Below, piece after piece: positions 35,320 to 46,200 of a stretch of 54,927 bases of DNA. This DNA is from Conoideocrella luteorostrata (taxonomy: Eukaryota; Ascomycota; Sordariomycetes; Hypocreales; Clavicipitaceae). The position numbers and the translations under genes were made by a program. Each line of letters opens with the position of its first letter. The stretch's first letter is position 1. The notes under the pieces are model-generated. The model worked only from the letters and a program-made list of their open reading frames with translations. It ran no database searches and had not been told where the DNA came from. The stretch lies in the NCBI GenBank assembly GCA_032433595.1, contig JASWJB010000302.1, forward strand, positions 1-54,927, in the 5' to 3' direction.

Positions 35320-35999
35320 GCCAACTAGTGGCATGCAGTCGATTCAGACGTGAGGGAACAGCCGAGTCTGGAGCAACAGGGCAGAGTACTGCTTGAAGCC
35401 ATTTATTCTGTGAGAGCTCGAATGGCAGTCTACATCGGGCGCATTGCGCGTGAGCCGAACACAGGCCCTCTCACTGCGAATATATGGAAATGATGTCACA
35501 GTCCTTCACGATAGCCACGAACATGGACTCTGCAATCTCCGCACGAATCATCGACATCCCCATTGACTATCTCCGAGATGCTGTCATGGGGCCTGCTGGT
35601 CACTCTGGTGTTGGGCGCTGGAGCCCGCCTTACTTCTCCTTCAGACACTACTATGACGGGAACACTCCCGCCATCCCGTGTCCCAACAATGCATTCACCG
35701 ACACAATCCCATGCAGTTCCCACACCGGGGCCCAGGTCGACAGTAAACTGTCGACTGGGCGACCCTCTCACCGATATACATTTGCGCGTGGTCACTTGAA
35801 ATGGCCTGGCATGGTCCAGCGCCGGCCCCTGGTCGACTTTGGGGAGACGATGATGCAGGAGAATTGTGGAATGGCTCCTCTGGCGTTGATTTCCGCAGCG
35901 AACCAACCAAGCATGCATACTCCTGCTCATGATGTCAGCAGGCTCCACAATCTGCAGTTTCTTCGAAACGCTGCCCGAGAGCCGGGGGTTGCGGCATGA

Positions 36000-38179
36000 A
36001 CTTAGTGCACTGCCATTAACAAAGTGAAGATAATTGTATTTCTTGGCATATAGCTAGATCAACGTCCAGACAAAAAAAATAACGTTGCCAGAGTTCTTCG
36101 GGTGTAGTCATGGCCTTGAAATAGGCAAATCTTTTCTTGTGACAACCCACCTGCTGATTTCTGTAAATTTTGTTGACTATTACTTCTTTTAGCTGCTAAA
36201 TTCTGGGTCAATACTAAAATCGCGGTTACTGCATACAATGCCTCGGGGCAGGCTAGACATTTGAGTAATTAACCGTCATGAGGGATTATTGAGTGCTAGG
36301 TTAACCTTCCTGGAACGATTACTGACGGCTATTGGCTGCTGGCAGCCCTCCTCAGTTGGCTACCGGTCGCTCTTGTGACGGCATCCCGCTGATTTTCAGT
36401 AGTCTCATTGTGGCAGCTATTGACATTGGGATCTCTTGCTTATTTAAAGAAAAGCGCAAACCGTTTAAGTTACGGTTAGCAGTTCGTATGAACATGCCAG
36501 TAGTCCGATCAGCCAAAATACAGCTATTTTACCGAGTTTTAGAAACGTTTTTGAGTGAGTGTCCACGGCATATGTGTATTGAGCTTAAACGTATGTATCT
36601 ACATTTCGACCCAACAGCATCCTCCTTCTTCTTCCGACCATTTCAGGAACTCGCTAAAAAGCTAGCAGAGGCAGTAGGCGTGATGGCAGTAGCAGCCATC
36701 AGGGCACGGAGGAAGGTTTTTATTGCATCTTTGCTGGCGAGTAGCCAGCGAACCAGTCTGAACCAGTTTACGTTAGATTAGAATTGAAATGAAAACAGCA
36801 GTTTCTACCGCACGGCCGGATCATCAGGTCGGAATGGCATCGGAATTGACTCACATCTGGTGTGGCAGCTGCCGAAGCAACGGTAAACGAGGCGGCGAGA
36901 AGGCCAACAAAGGTAATGAATCTCATTTCTGCGGATGTGTCTGGGATGCTGGACTAAAATTTGTGCTGAGGAAGGAAAAGAAACTGGTAACTTTGAGTCG
37001 CCGCGACAAACATGCTTATATTATACTTTCATACTTCTGCTGACTCTGCGGAGTAAGCTGTTTAACCTTGAAGCAAAGTAAGCGCTTGTCAGATTTTAGA
37101 AGGATTGAATAGGAAGGAGCCATGAGCTAAATGAGTGGGGCATAAGTTAATCACATAATACAAGCAGAAGAATAGCCATATGCTCCATATACGGAGCAGA
37201 ATGGCCATGGATTCCTTGCTTGCTCGCGATCGGACTCGCGTCGCCTCGGACTCGTTCGTCCTTGCACCACGGAGTATCCGTGCTGCGCGAGCCATGCGTG
37301 GATGCCCGGGTAAGCGGCCTACAAAAGGTTGCGCGACCTCATCGCGAAGCAGAATCCTGCAATCAATATTCAGACTACCGCTTTTTGGAAAATGACAAAC
37401 CTAAACAGCTGAATAATAGCTGTACCAGCCCTGCCCTAACACTTTTGCCAAGGGCATTTTATTCGCATCCTCCCCCCTCTCACATTTCCATGCACACTCA
37501 AAACACCTTCCAACTGAAGTTATGGCATCGCAACGACGAGTCCAGTAAGCTGCGAACGTAGTAGCGATTAAAGACTACGCAAAGTTAACTAAACAGTAGC
37601 ATAGAAACACAAAAATAATAACAAGAAGTAAAGTTTACGTAAGAAGAATAAGAAAAGAGACGGATTAAGAGTTACGTGCTGGGTTCGTCTAGTGGGACGC
37701 TAAGTTCTGCATGTGTATTATCAATGTTAGTATATATAGTAGAAGTATATAAAGGCTTAGATGAATATAGAATAAATCACAATAGTGTGCTTTTAACCCT
37801 TTTAGGCACAAGATAAGACTGCTCTGATATTTATATTTAGCGGAACGAGTAAGCTTTATCTATTATCGCCTTTTTATACTTTCTTAACAGCTTTAGATTA
37901 ATTACCCTTATTTTCTAAGTAAAAGTACTATATGTATCTAAGTATTTTCTTGTCCTAAAGCACACACTCACAACTCATGTATACTAGTGCTTAACGCATA
38001 ACTAGTAATATATACAAACTCTGTAAAATATTCCTGTAGGGAGCTTCCGTAATTAATTTCCCGCTTATTACCGCCGAATTCATTCCTGGTTTAGGGGTCA
38101 TTACTTCTTCTTCAATCTACTGTGGAGGGTCGACCGGTATTGAGTCTCAGACAATAGCGTTGGCCATAGCTTGAACCTA
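36000..38179. other. AT-rich, repeat-derived intergenic region
   Basis: Open frames such as 36332-36781 show no family features. The part from 37560 to 38100 is very AT-rich and holds the decayed LTR-like copy at 37670-37730. Confidence 0.5.
37670..37730 (+). repeat. LTR-like hairpin sequence, copy B (decayed)
   Basis: Shares GTTACGTGCTGG exactly, then about 70 percent of the next 48 bases, with 13211-13270. Most changes make it more AT-rich and destroy the hairpin arms, as expected for RIP-like damage. Confidence 0.5.
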
Positions 38180-38184
38180 CATGT

Positions 38185-38459
38185 TGTCAGAGACTACTGC
38201 TTGTGAGGGCATTCAGAGGCCACGTGACGTCGTGAATCTAGCGACGCACCTTGGCCTATTAGAGGAGAGTATCATGCAGCTAGCAAACTCCTAGCTGCAG
38301 GGTAACAGCGAAGCATAAGTAGGGAAGGAGGAGACCAGATTGTCAGAAGGCCAGAGATTAAGACCGTTCACAATACAGTGCTACCTTGTTGCTAAGAAGC
38401 TACGAATACTTCAGAAGTCTTGTCTATCACTCTGCTTTACTAGTACCCAAGTCGTGACA
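38185..38459 (+). mobile_element. Solo LTR (275 bp) with 5-bp target duplication
   Basis: The element starts TGTCA and ends TGACA, a perfect 5-bp terminal inverted repeat. It is flanked by CATGT on both sides (38180-38184 and 38460-38464). No retrotransposon coding sequence lies beside it, so it is most likely left by recombination between two LTRs. A second copy starts at 54803. Confidence 0.85.
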
Positions 38460-38464
38460 CATGT

Positions 38465-39633
38465 ACTTTGTTGGCCCAAAAGACACACCCCCAGCACTCA
38501 CGTATACTGAGGTCTGACACACACTCAGTAACGCTCCGTACAATTCGTAGAAGGTTTCTCGTAATTCGTAGTGGCCTTTCTTTTGCCGAGATCAAATGGT
38601 CTGCAGGTTGCTTGCCTCTGATAGAGCAAATGCACCTTTTAATTGAACAAATTAATGAATGAATGTGGGTGGCTCAAATGCCTTAGTAAACTTCGGGGGA
38701 AAACTTCTGTCAATTCGTGGATTGTTTTGTTCTTTCTTTAAGGGCACAATCGCACTACTTATAGCTATACTATTTGATCTGACCAAATTGGCCAAGTCCA
38801 CAACGCACGTGAATTCAACCTTGTCACCCTAGAGGATCATTTCCGCCCACATAGTACTACCTAGCTTTATACCGTAGCGGGCTACACGGCCTCTAATAAC
38901 GCCAACGCGCCGCGAGACGACCACCACGTGGTCCTCCGGTGCAATTTCAATTTGTGCCGCATTGACTTCGTGACTTTATTATTGGGAAACTTTGGTTCGT
39001 GGTTCGCGGTGGGAGCGAGCAAGTTTCTGACGAACTCATTTAGAGCTAGCATTGTCCGACGCAGCACAAACTGTTCCTTCTACGCTGCGAGCTAGCTGTT
39101 GCGGCTAGATTGTCTTCGGCAATGAACAGACACTATTGAGCTAACAATAGATTAGGAGGTGGTAGAATTGTAACCATTTGGCTGTTTTAAGCGTCAAGAC
39201 ATCGCACGTTCTTACTTAGGTGTGGGGTACGCACTCTAGTTGCGTGTGATATCAAGTAAACCCTATTGACCGGCAAATAGCTTTGCGTTGTATCAGGATT
39301 AAAATTAAGCCACTCGTGTATTGAGAAGCTCAATCATTGTATAGGGCTTATTTTAGGTCATAGAAAGCTGAATGTGAAAGTTTTATTTTATTTCTTGTAT
39401 ACAGAGAATTGACAGTCTCACGGCGCCCAATTGGTAGGAGATTTTCTGCCCGATCGTTGTCTAGTGATGCAAGCACTCGAGTATTGTATCAGGTTGCTTT
39501 GAATATTGCCTACGAGTCGCTGTACGAGAAGTACTAGCTGGAGTAATGCGCCACCTCATCTCCTCCATTGGCCAGGGGATTGTCGTGCCAGATTTATCGG
39601 AATTGTTGGTGTACGAGATAATTCCAATGGAAA
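38465..39633. other. Intergenic, no gene recognised
   Basis: Only short frames. Just before 39634 a stop closes the RidA frame, so the normal N-terminal coding part of that gene is not present here. Confidence 0.5.
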
Positions 39634-40038
39634 GTGCCAATAGAAGGCATCTGGCGCCGTGACTGGTGTTTTCCAGGCGGTCGGAATCCGGAGACGGGCA
39701 AGATTTACAGTGAGATTAACAAACAGATTGACCAGGCGTTTCAAAACGTGGAGCTTAATCTGCGCGACGCTGGTGGTAAGGGTTGGCAACAAGTGTATAA
39801 GGTTACATCTTACCACGTCCCACTCGATAACGAAGCATTAGACGCTATGGTCAAAAAATTCAAAAACTACATGCCGGACCACGAACCTATTTGGACTTGT
39901 GTTCAAGTGGCACGCCTTGGGGAGGAGGATATGAGGATCGAATCGAAGTCGTCGCTCATGACCCCGCAGGACATAAGGCTCCATGAAGCCCTACGCTCAC
40001 TGCTTATTACAAAATTATGGAATGCATCAAAGGCGTAA
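39634..40038 (+). pseudogene. Truncated, frameshifted RidA/YjgF (L-PSP) family gene
   Basis: The core GGRNPETGKIYSEINKQIDQ, AFQNVELNLRDAGGKGW and YMPDHEPIWTCVQVARLGE is a good match to the RidA/YER057c/UK114 family, whose best-known members hydrolyse reactive enamine/imine intermediates. The family's N-terminal strands are missing: the frame is closed by TAA at 39619, and the upstream sequence does not resemble the family. Near 39943, after DMRIE, one base appears to be missing; the next frame reads IEVVAHDPAGHKAP then stops, the expected family ending, whereas the original frame runs on through 31 unrelated residues. It sits 280 bases from the convergent P450 gene and may once have belonged to the same cluster. 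An intron ending TTTTCCAG at about 39680 could account for part of the 5' problem. Confidence 0.75.
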
Positions 40039-40320
40039 AATAGGTCTGTGATGGTTGAGAACATGTAACAATCTAAATTTACTTTGCTGACATTGAGGAC
40101 TTGAAGATAAGTGACTCTGAGGATGCATCTTGGTAGAATTGTTATTACTCTATAGCAACTTCAGTCAGACGATCGTATAGTAGCTCAACGCCTTCCCTTA
40201 AATCCATGATGACTTTAATTCGATCGCATCACCCGTCTTTTGTCAATAGACAAACCCGACTAATCCCTGAGCCGGAACGCATTTTGTTTGGTATATTTCC
40301 AACGCAAGGCAATACATAAC

Positions 40321-42059
40321 TTACCAACCATCAACAACTTGAACCCTCATCTGTAGACCTCCGTCGGGCTTTGCGATGACACTCGGATGAATCTGGATGT
40401 TTCGTTCATCCCTGAGCGTCTGATCATCAAGCTCAAAGGAGAAACGTCCTATCCACGCGGCCAATAGACAAGCCATCTCGGATTTTGCAAAAGTACTACC
40501 AATGCAGCTGTGCGGCCCATGAAGAAACGTCATAAAGGCATAATTGCTTCCAACAGAGGCATGAGATGGGTTGGTACCGACTTTTTCAGGTTTAAGCCAC
40601 CTTTCCGGTTTGAATTCTTGAGCATCTGGGCCCCAGAGTAAAGGGTCAGTGTTAATGGCCCAAATAGGAATAAAGACTGTCGTGTCGCGCGGTATAAATT
40701 GGCCCTGAATTGTCGTGTCGCGGTTGTTGACCCGAACCGTTGCCGGAACAGGCCCGTACAGGCGGAGAACCTCGCTGCAGACGGCATGGAGATATGCCAG
40801 GTTGTCGATGTCAGTACTAGTCACAGTTCTGCTTGAGTCTTGTAGCGATGGCAGACTCGCTCGAATTTCTTCCCTGAGTCTATTTTGCACTTGAGGGAAC
40901 CTGCTAAGCATATATAATGCCCAGACAAGCGCCGCCGCCGTGGTTTCATGGCCAGCAGACAGGAAAGTCAATGCCTGATCGACAAGCTCATCGTCTGTGA
41001 ATAAGCCTGCCCGTAACGCAACACTGAGAATATCGACGCCTATATCCTCCTTTCTTGATAGTTTTTGTTTTTTCATCTGCACAAGGTCGTGAGCGACTTC
41101 CCGAAGGTGAGCTGCCGCTTTGGTGATAATTCTGATGCGCGGCAAGGGCAGACGGGATATAATAAAAGAGGGAACAAGATTACCCATGAGTAGCAAAGGA
41201 AGATCTTCCGAAGAGGGATTTAGCTTGTAGTAGGTGTTTGCTAGTGGGCTTCCAGCGTTCTTGATTGCGCCAAAGTCAATACCACCGGCTGCGAGGCCGA
41301 TAATGTCCAACCCACTGCGGACCGCCCAGGAAGCTACCTCTAAACGTGCGTAGCCAGTGGAATCAGAGTTTTTCTGACACTCGTCTGTCATAGCAAAGGC
41401 AACTTCTCGGGACTTGCTCCAGAAGAGAGGATAGAGATCCTTGATATGGCGGAAAGAGAATGCAGGATTCATGTTGCGTCTCTGCGTCCTATGTATGCTC
41501 CCTTCTGTAGTAAGTAGCGCCCAGCCAATGATTAATGCGAGAAACTGTCGCACCACATCGGGCTTCTCGTACTGCATACTGTTCTTGACGAGAACCTCGG
41601 AGATGGCTTGTGGGGAGCGGATGAGTACGGCCTCCTGGTTGCCATAGAGCAGGACACGCATCAACCCATCGTTATCTGTTTCTGAAAACCTTTTACGTGA
41701 GGTAAGACGTTAGTAATCTGATAACTTGCCAAGTCATTACCGACAACGACTTACCACTTCCTGGCTAGGGGGCCTGCCCCCATCTTTCCAAGATCCGTAC
41801 CAAATCCAATAATGGGTTTGACTCCCTTCGGCGAAGGCAGATGGCGAAGGGGCGAAACATAGAACGGATAAATAAAGACGGCATAGAAGCAAAAAAGAAG
41901 CACCTGGGTTATCCACAGCAATTGAAATATACCAAGGTACACCAGGGATGGCGGAAGGCCGCCCACAATAGGTCGTAGATTAAAAATCTTGATCAACGCG
42001 CAATCAAGCAGAGTGTTAAAAAAGATGAATCGGAACGGAATTGTGCGTAGGTTCGCCAT
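40321..42059 (-). CDS. Cytochrome P450 monooxygenase
   Basis: Exons 42059-41755 and 41689-40321 are joined over a 65-nt intron (GTAAGT...TAAAAG, with an ACTAAC branch site), giving 557 residues. The N-terminus has a hydrophobic membrane anchor (about residues 35-75), then the Pro-rich hinge LRHLPSPKG. All hallmarks are present: I-helix AGHETT (347-352) for oxygen activation, K-helix EVLR (408-411), FKPERW (461-466), and the heme loop FLHGPHSCIGS with thiolate Cys497. The enzyme would sit in the endoplasmic reticulum and take electrons from P450 reductase. General features recall the CYP3/4-like clan of fungal enzymes, but no family number can be given. It is divergent from the flavin monooxygenase at 42849, which suggests co-regulation and successive oxidation of one substrate. 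Intact. Confidence 0.93.
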
Positions 42060-42848
42060 CGTTTCAATTACCTGATTTAATGGTAGAGCAGAACAAGCAC
42101 TGAAGCAAAAAATTAACAGGCGCTGCTAAACACGTATTGGGCGGTTTCGCTAACCATTTAAACATCAATAGTAAAACGGCATTCGGTTCCCATCGACCGG
42201 AATTTAGTGGCGGCAGGCTGCGAACGATCTCCAACGGCATCGGGTGATGCTTTGAATTCCTTTCTCCACCTTGTTATTTAGCCCGTCACATGCAAATTGG
42301 CATATGATTGAGGGTGTAGTCTCCCCGATCGGCCATTGATAGCCTCTAGTGTATTGCTAACAAAAAAAAGTATAATTTCTACTATGTTTTCCGCTGTATA
42401 AATGACCATTGCTGTGAACAAATGACATCATTCCTTGATGTGGGACGTGTTGGTTAATTTGGGTGCGGATGTGCGCTAGTCCACTTAACCTTATTCGTGC
42501 ATATTATAAATCTTTGTGACTTACAAAAATGAGTGGCCGCATAAGCGGATTTGGTTGCCTTCCGGTTTCCGGAATCCGGATTGGAACCCCAAGCGGCTTC
42601 GAAGTTCATCTAAGTTGTTACATGGCCCGCCACAGAAATCTGATGACTAGAGACCTCGGTTTTGGATCTGTCTCGTCTTTGCCAATCTTTCGGTATATAA
42701 AATATTTATCATCGCTTATGCTGTATTAAACTCCTGGTTCTTCAAAGAGGTTTTGCAATATCAGCCACCCCTCCTTCTCTGTTTGTTCCAGACTATCACC
42801 AACCTATTTCGCAAATCTTCAAAGACCCCAAGCGCAACGGACTCAATC
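42060..42848. promoter_or_regulatory. Shared divergent promoter region of P450 and flavin monooxygenase
   Basis: This 789-bp gap separates two divergent, apparently co-functional genes. TATATAA at 42694-42700 is placed for the plus-strand gene. The CGG-rich stretch at 42530-42600 contains repeated CCGGAATCCGGA-like half-sites of the sort bound by Zn2Cys6 regulators; that binding is inference. Confidence 0.5.
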
Positions 42849-44309
42849 ATGACTAAACTGGATTTTGAGTTGGTTATTATCGGTGCTGGTGTTGCTGGCA
42901 TCAATGCCGCATATCGCTTCCAGTCTGAAGGGCCTAAAGACATGACCTATGCGGTACTGGAGAGTCGCGACTCCATTGGTGGAACATGGGATCTGTTCAA
43001 GTACCCGGGCATCCGGTCCGATTCAGATATTTTCACCTTTGGATTCGAATGGTCGCCATGGAAAAAGCCTGAGATGCTAGCTATGGGCCCGGAAATCAAG
43101 GAGTACATGCAACGCTGCGCCGCTGAGAACGGCATGGACAAGCATATTCGTTTTCGGCACAAAGCAACAGCGGCCAACTGGAACTCAAAGATCAAACGTT
43201 GGGAATTAACGGTCTGCGCTGACGGCGACACTGAAAACCCCATTTTTTACACGACACGTTTCATTTACCTCGGTACCGGCTATTACGATTACGAACAGCC
43301 ACTAGAAGCCATCATACCAGGCATCGACAAATTCCAGGGCAAAGTCATTCACCCTCAATTTTGGCCCAGCGATTATGACTACACCCGTAAAGAGATGGTT
43401 GTGATTGGATCAGGTGCCACAGCCATAACAATTGTACCCTCGGTCGCCGAGAGAGTGAAACACGTTACAATGCTGCAACGCAGTCCAGCTTATGTTGTGC
43501 CGTTACCAAACCGCAGTCTACTTGTCGTTGTTCTTTTCAAGCTCTTCCCTCGCCGCATGGCTCACTGGATAAACCGCTGGATTTGGATTATCCAGGTCTA
43601 TGCTCTGATTCAAATCTGCGGTGTTGCACCAGGGCTGGTCAGAAGATATGTGCGCCTTGAAAACGAAAAGCACTTGCCACCAGCTGTCCGTTGGAATCCA
43701 CACTTCAACCCGCGCTATAATCCCTGGGAGCAACGCATGTGTGTCTCCAAGGATGGGGATCTGTTTGCGGCTCTCCGGAGCGGAAAGGCTAGTGTTGTCA
43801 CGGACACGATTGATAGCGTGACTGAAAATAGCATCAAGCTTACATCCGGCCAGGAATTACATCCCGATGTCATTGTCACGGCAACTGGATTGCGCCTACT
43901 CTTTGGAGGCGGCATAAAGTTTACGTTGGACGGCGAGGAACTCTCCGTTGCGGGTCGTTTTCTGTGGAGAGCGGGCATGCTGCAAGACATACCAAACTTG
44001 TTTTTTACTATTGGGTTTGAGAATGCGTCCTGGACTCTAGGGTGCGATTGCGCAGCGTATATCATGGTCCGCGTGATCAAACAGATCAGTAGCGCAAACT
44101 GCGCATTTGCTTATCCGTACATGGGAAAGAAACAAGCGGAATCTATGCCCCTGTATCCCCATTTCACGCTCAAAGCGACCTATCTTAACGGCGTGCACGA
44201 GAAAATGCCAAAGGGTGGGACAGGTGTCTGGGCACCGAGGGGCAACTACATGAAAGGGCTCTTGGAAGCAAAATATGGCGATATCAAGACGGACCTAATC
44301 ATGGAATAA
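42849..44309 (+). CDS. Baeyer-Villiger-type flavin monooxygenase
   Basis: Intronless, 486 residues from the ATG at 42849, which follows a CAATC leader; no earlier in-frame ATG exists. The FAD-binding GAGVAG (12-17) is followed by GGTWD and YPGIRSDSD, typical of class B flavin monooxygenases. The Baeyer-Villiger signature FxGxxxHxxxWP is complete (FQGKVIHPQFWP, 162-173). A second dinucleotide motif VVIGSGATA near 185 would bind NADPH, and VTATGLRLL comes later. Such enzymes insert oxygen beside a carbonyl to give esters or lactones. Residues about 225-265 contain a hydrophobic stretch seen in related fungal and actinobacterial enzymes. Together with the divergent P450 and the dehydrogenase remnant downstream, a hydroxylate-oxidise-lactonise sequence on a terpenoid or steroid-like substrate is plausible but unproven. 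Confidence 0.92.
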   Translation: MTKLDFELVIIGAGVAGINAAYRFQSEGPKDMTYAVLESRDSIGGTWDLFKYPGIRSDSDIFTFGFEWSPWKKPEMLAMGPEIKEYMQRCAAENGMDKHIRFRHKATAANWNSKIKRWELTVCADGDTENPIFYTTRFIYLGTGYYDYEQPLEAIIPGIDKFQGKVIHPQFWPSDYDYTRKEMVVIGSGATAITIVPSVAERVKHVTMLQRSPAYVVPLPNRSLLVVVLFKLFPRRMAHWINRWIWIIQVYALIQICGVAPGLVRRYVRLENEKHLPPAVRWNPHFNPRYNPWEQRMCVSKDGDLFAALRSGKASVVTDTIDSVTENSIKLTSGQELHPDVIVTATGLRLLFGGGIKFTLDGEELSVAGRFLWRAGMLQDIPNLFFTIGFENASWTLGCDCAAYIMVRVIKQISSANCAFAYPYMGKKQAESMPLYPHFTLKATYLNGVHEKMPKGGTGVWAPRGNYMKGLLEAKYGDIKTDLIME

Positions 44310-45133
44310 GCTGCTGCTATCGCTGTAGATCCTGAAATGAAGCCGGGGTAGATCATACAGAGAGGAACAAACCAAGACATAAGACATACGCTAATTGATC
44401 GGCTCAGTGTTTCCGCCAGTGCATAGGCAGAGTGTTTACAGCATACCAGGAAGGATAGGCTAGACGGGGGGGAAGGCGGAGCGTCATGGAACCCTAAGTG
44501 TACAGAAAATACTTGGAATAAATTTTTTTTTACATCTGCCTTGTACTTCGCGACATAAAGCAACAGGTGTCCGCGAACAGTAAGGCAGGCGCCATAGGCT
44601 TACCGTACTCTATAGTAAGACAATCACGCTACCTACAATCTTAGCTGAGCAACCTCCAGGCGTACGTTTGGCGGCGCGGCGAAGTCCCGAAGGCGTAACA
44701 CTGTAAGTTCTTTGGCGTTTACAAAGTGCAGGGGTTGTACAACGTGGCCGCGAAACTGATTACTCTTGCATCTTTTGGCATGTGACGCACTAATGTTGTA
44801 ATGTTGTGGTGGCGCGAACTCTAGTGTCCTGAACCCGGCAGTTGTGCCTCGTAAGGGCACACGGTAGTAACTAACATTGTGTCGGAACGGAAGTGACGCC
44901 GTGGCTGCCAATTGAGGATCCACCGTGTCGCCGCTGGGATTGTGGGGAAATGGATTCCCTGGCCGGGGTTCGGGGTTACTAATTCCTGCCACTGCTCTCC
45001 ATGAATACCTGAATAAATGCTTTGCCAGCATATAGTACGCATCGGTGCTAGTCCCAAGCATAGCAACTCTGAAATAGCTTGGAATCATTGAAACACAATA
45101 TACCTTTTTGTGCACGCCGTGCCACTAATCGTC
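44310..45133. other. Intergenic, possible minus-strand ORF
   Basis: A minus-strand frame 45088-44633 (151 residues, no family recognised) ends with RLRDFAAPPNVRLEVAQLRL. It overlaps the promoter side of the SDR remnant and is too weak to call a gene. Confidence 0.35.
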
Positions 45134-46200
45134 ATGTCGCTACTACTTCACGCCGCATCGTCCACGCCCGCCAAGGCTCTCATTCAGTTTAGCCATCTTT
45201 TATTGTCACCCGCTATCTCAGGCCCACTTTTACTCAATTCTTGCTGGCGCCAGAAGACAAAAAGTTGGAGTTACTCAAAACTCTGCGCGCGCCACCGACC
45301 ATTATTAGCCTCGAGCTGGTCGGGAAAGGAACTCCAAATTCTACGGAGTACTCGGCTTGAGCATCGCACACTATGCCAACGCAACGCTCAGCGGCATTGC
45401 ACTTGATTCATGGCGACTGAACAAGCCGAGAAACCGGCAATGGGATACCGAAATCGCCGTCATCACCGGAGGATGCAGCGGAATTGGAAAGTGCACTGTG
45501 GAGCGGCTGGCGAGGCGCGGAGTCAAAGTAGCCATTTTGGATATGCAAGACGCATGCAAGTCATTTGAAGCCAACGGCCTGATTTCACTTCTACAAGTGC
45601 GACATTACCAATCGCGACTCCGTGGCCCAGGCCGCGGATCGCGTGCGGCAGGATTTCGGACAGCCGTCTATCCTCATGAACAATGCAGGCATTACCATTA
45701 CCAAGCCACTCACCATCATGGACATGCCGATGGACGTCATTCGCAGAGTGTTTGAGGTCAACTACTTCGCGCACTGGATCACGGTGCAGGAGTTCTTGCC
45801 GCACATGATACGGCTCAACAAGGGCCACGTCGTCACAGTCGCGAGCCTGGCGGGCTACGCGTCGATTGCCAAGGCGGCAGACTACTGCGCGAGCAAGTCG
45901 GCCGCCATTGCGTTTCATGAGGTGTTGGGCGCGGAGCTCCGCAGCTTCCACGGCGCGAACGGCGCCGTGACGAGCGTGGTCAATCCCAATTTTGTCCGCA
46001 CGCCATTCATGGGCATCGTGGAGGGGCTCGAGGCGCAGGGCCAGATTCCCATGCTAAGCCCGGGACATGTGGCCGACCGGATTGCAGCGCAGATATTCAG
46101 CAGGACTGCCGGCGAAGTGATCGTGCCATCTCATATGGACTGCCTCACGGGTTCCGCGACTGGCCACACTGGATACATGTCTTCGCCCGCGACTCCATAG
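45134..46200 (+). pseudogene. Short-chain dehydrogenase (SDR) with three frame changes
   Basis: Four segments in alternating frames form one SDR of the membrane-anchored retinol-dehydrogenase-like type. The hydrophobic N-terminal part starts at 45134. The reading moves to a second frame near 45236-45244 (LLAPEDKKLELLKTLRAPPT), to a third at 45342-45360, and to a fourth near 45575-45590. The cofactor motif TGGCSGIGK and the LDMQ turn lie in the third frame. The fourth has HFYKCDITNRDS, MNNAGI, the VVTVASLAGYA serine and the YCASK catalytic pair, and runs intact to the stop at 46200. The second shift coincides with a TACGGAGTACTCGG palindrome at 45342-45355. Short introns do not fit these sites. 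The enzyme would interconvert alcohols and ketones, fitting the P450/flavoenzyme neighbours. Three assembly errors in one kilobase are less likely than decay. Confidence 0.78.

Noticed and set aside
36332..36781. 149-residue plus-strand frame
   Set aside because: No start context or recognisable motif; it sits in an AT-rich, repeat-derived stretch.
44633..45115. Minus-strand frame ending FAAPPNVRLEVAQLRL, briefly considered as an H-type lectin piece
   Set aside because: Only a few residues resemble that domain, and no continuation was found downstream.
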